A DNA stretch of 64,000 bases, from contig NZ_FMAD01000010.1 of NCBI RefSeq assembly GCF_900094595.1, positions 205,635 through 269,634 of the forward strand. The letters are read 5' to 3'. Positions within the stretch are counted from its first letter, which is position 1, and each line of letters opens with the position of its first letter. Below the pieces are notes generated by a model. The model searched no databases. It was not told the DNA's origin and was given only the letters and a program-made list of their open reading frames with translations. Origin of the DNA: Cupriavidus alkaliphilus. GTDB lineage: Bacteria; Pseudomonadota; Gammaproteobacteria; Burkholderiales; Burkholderiaceae. Positions 63,717 through 64,000 of the stretch are shown piece by piece. Made by a program: the position numbers and the translations under genes.

Positions 63717-64000
63717 GTGGAAGACATCCTTGCAGAGGCCAGCGCAGTGCAGGCCATCATCGGCCATAGTATCGCGGGCCGGCAGACACGCGGCGCCTCG
63801 CAGCGCCAGGCCGACGTATTCAACCCCGCCACCGGCGAAGTCGCCGCGCGCGTCGCGCTGGGCACCGCGCAGGACGTGGCCGATGCCGTCGCCGCCGCCA
63901 AGGCAGCCTTCCCGGCGTGGGCCGACACCCCGCCGCTGCGCCGCGCGCGCATCCTGTTCAAGTTCAAGGAACTGCTGGACCAGCACCACGACGATCTCGC
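63717..64000 (+). CDS. mmsA: Methylmalonate-semialdehyde dehydrogenase (CoA acylating), N-terminal part
   Basis: The first 94 residues of an aldehyde dehydrogenase that runs out of the window. GTG start with a GAGGA site six bases upstream. The text IIGHSIAGRQTRG, DVFNPATGEVAARVALGTAQD and AAFPAWADTPPLRRARILF is characteristic of the MmsA/IolA group. These enzymes convert methylmalonate semialdehyde to propionyl-CoA in valine and inositol breakdown. The catalytic region is outside the window, so the call rests on the start only. Confidence 0.85.
   Translation, partial: MEDILAEASAVQAIIGHSIAGRQTRGASQRQADVFNPATGEVAARVALGTAQDVADAVAAAKAAFPAWADTPPLRRARILFKFKELLDQHHDDL

Overview
This window looks like core chromosome of a high-GC betaproteobacterium of the Cupriavidus/Ralstonia group. 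The main reasons are the GC-rich coding bias, the gene order def-fmt-htpX-rsmB-DUF4390-ntrY-ntrX, GTP-type PEP carboxykinase, the phhA/phhB pair, and the lone TRAP-type binding protein. I cannot fix the species from sequence alone. No prophage, insertion sequence, CRISPR array or rRNA is visible. One tRNA-Phe gene is present.

Layout. 1-3049: a sugar-transfer cassette (family 2 glycosyltransferase cut by the window edge, GtrA flippase-like protein, large polytopic membrane protein). 3054-6475: 2-hydroxyacid dehydrogenase and divergent pckG. 6531-11314: a Cache-sensor/LuxR two-component system divergent from cstA-ybdD, with palindromic operator candidates between them. 11539-13689: two small secreted repeat proteins and a LysR regulator. 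13765-19483 (minus strand): topoisomerase III, a thioredoxin-like protein, dprA and a LysM protein. 19644-27996 (plus strand): def, fmt, htpX, rsmB, DUF4390 and NtrY/NtrX-type genes. 28057-29704: tRNA-Phe, a brnTA toxin-antitoxin pair and an orphan coiled-coil protein. 29992-36181: aquaporin, LamB-like lipoprotein, TRAP-type binding lipoprotein, rarD and dinB. 36256-39447: DUF2272 lipoprotein, HU and a SET-domain methyltransferase around a long repeat-rich non-coding region. 39473-41925: TctDE-like two-component system. 42072-44132: phhB, phhA and a divergent Lrp regulator. 44240-53234: alpha-2-macroglobulin, YhhN and PBP1C with 4-base overlaps. 53328-57126: ornithine-cyclodeaminase-like reductase, TetR and an alkylsulfatase. 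57395-61508: OmpW, then the copper set copZ/copA/cueR. 61645-64000: a monoacylglycerol-lipase-like hydrolase, LysR and the start of methylmalonate-semialdehyde dehydrogenase.

The part least explained by known genes is 37.2-38.93 kb. Around the HU gene there are five TGTGGA/TGTGCA units at exact 12-bp spacing, two perfect DnaA boxes and several one-mismatch boxes, and fifteen GTATAC or GTTTAC/GTAAAC hexamers. This non-coding stretch separates HU (minus strand) from a complete SET-plus-post-SET lysine methyltransferase (plus strand). It resembles a protein-binding or replication-control locus more than an ordinary promoter region. Other regulatory structures of note are the palindrome pair upstream of cstA, helically phased TTACAG repeats before the glycine-zipper gene, a textbook CueR promoter, and a long palindrome between the TetR and alkylsulfatase genes.

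All functions are read from motifs and general family knowledge. No database search was run.
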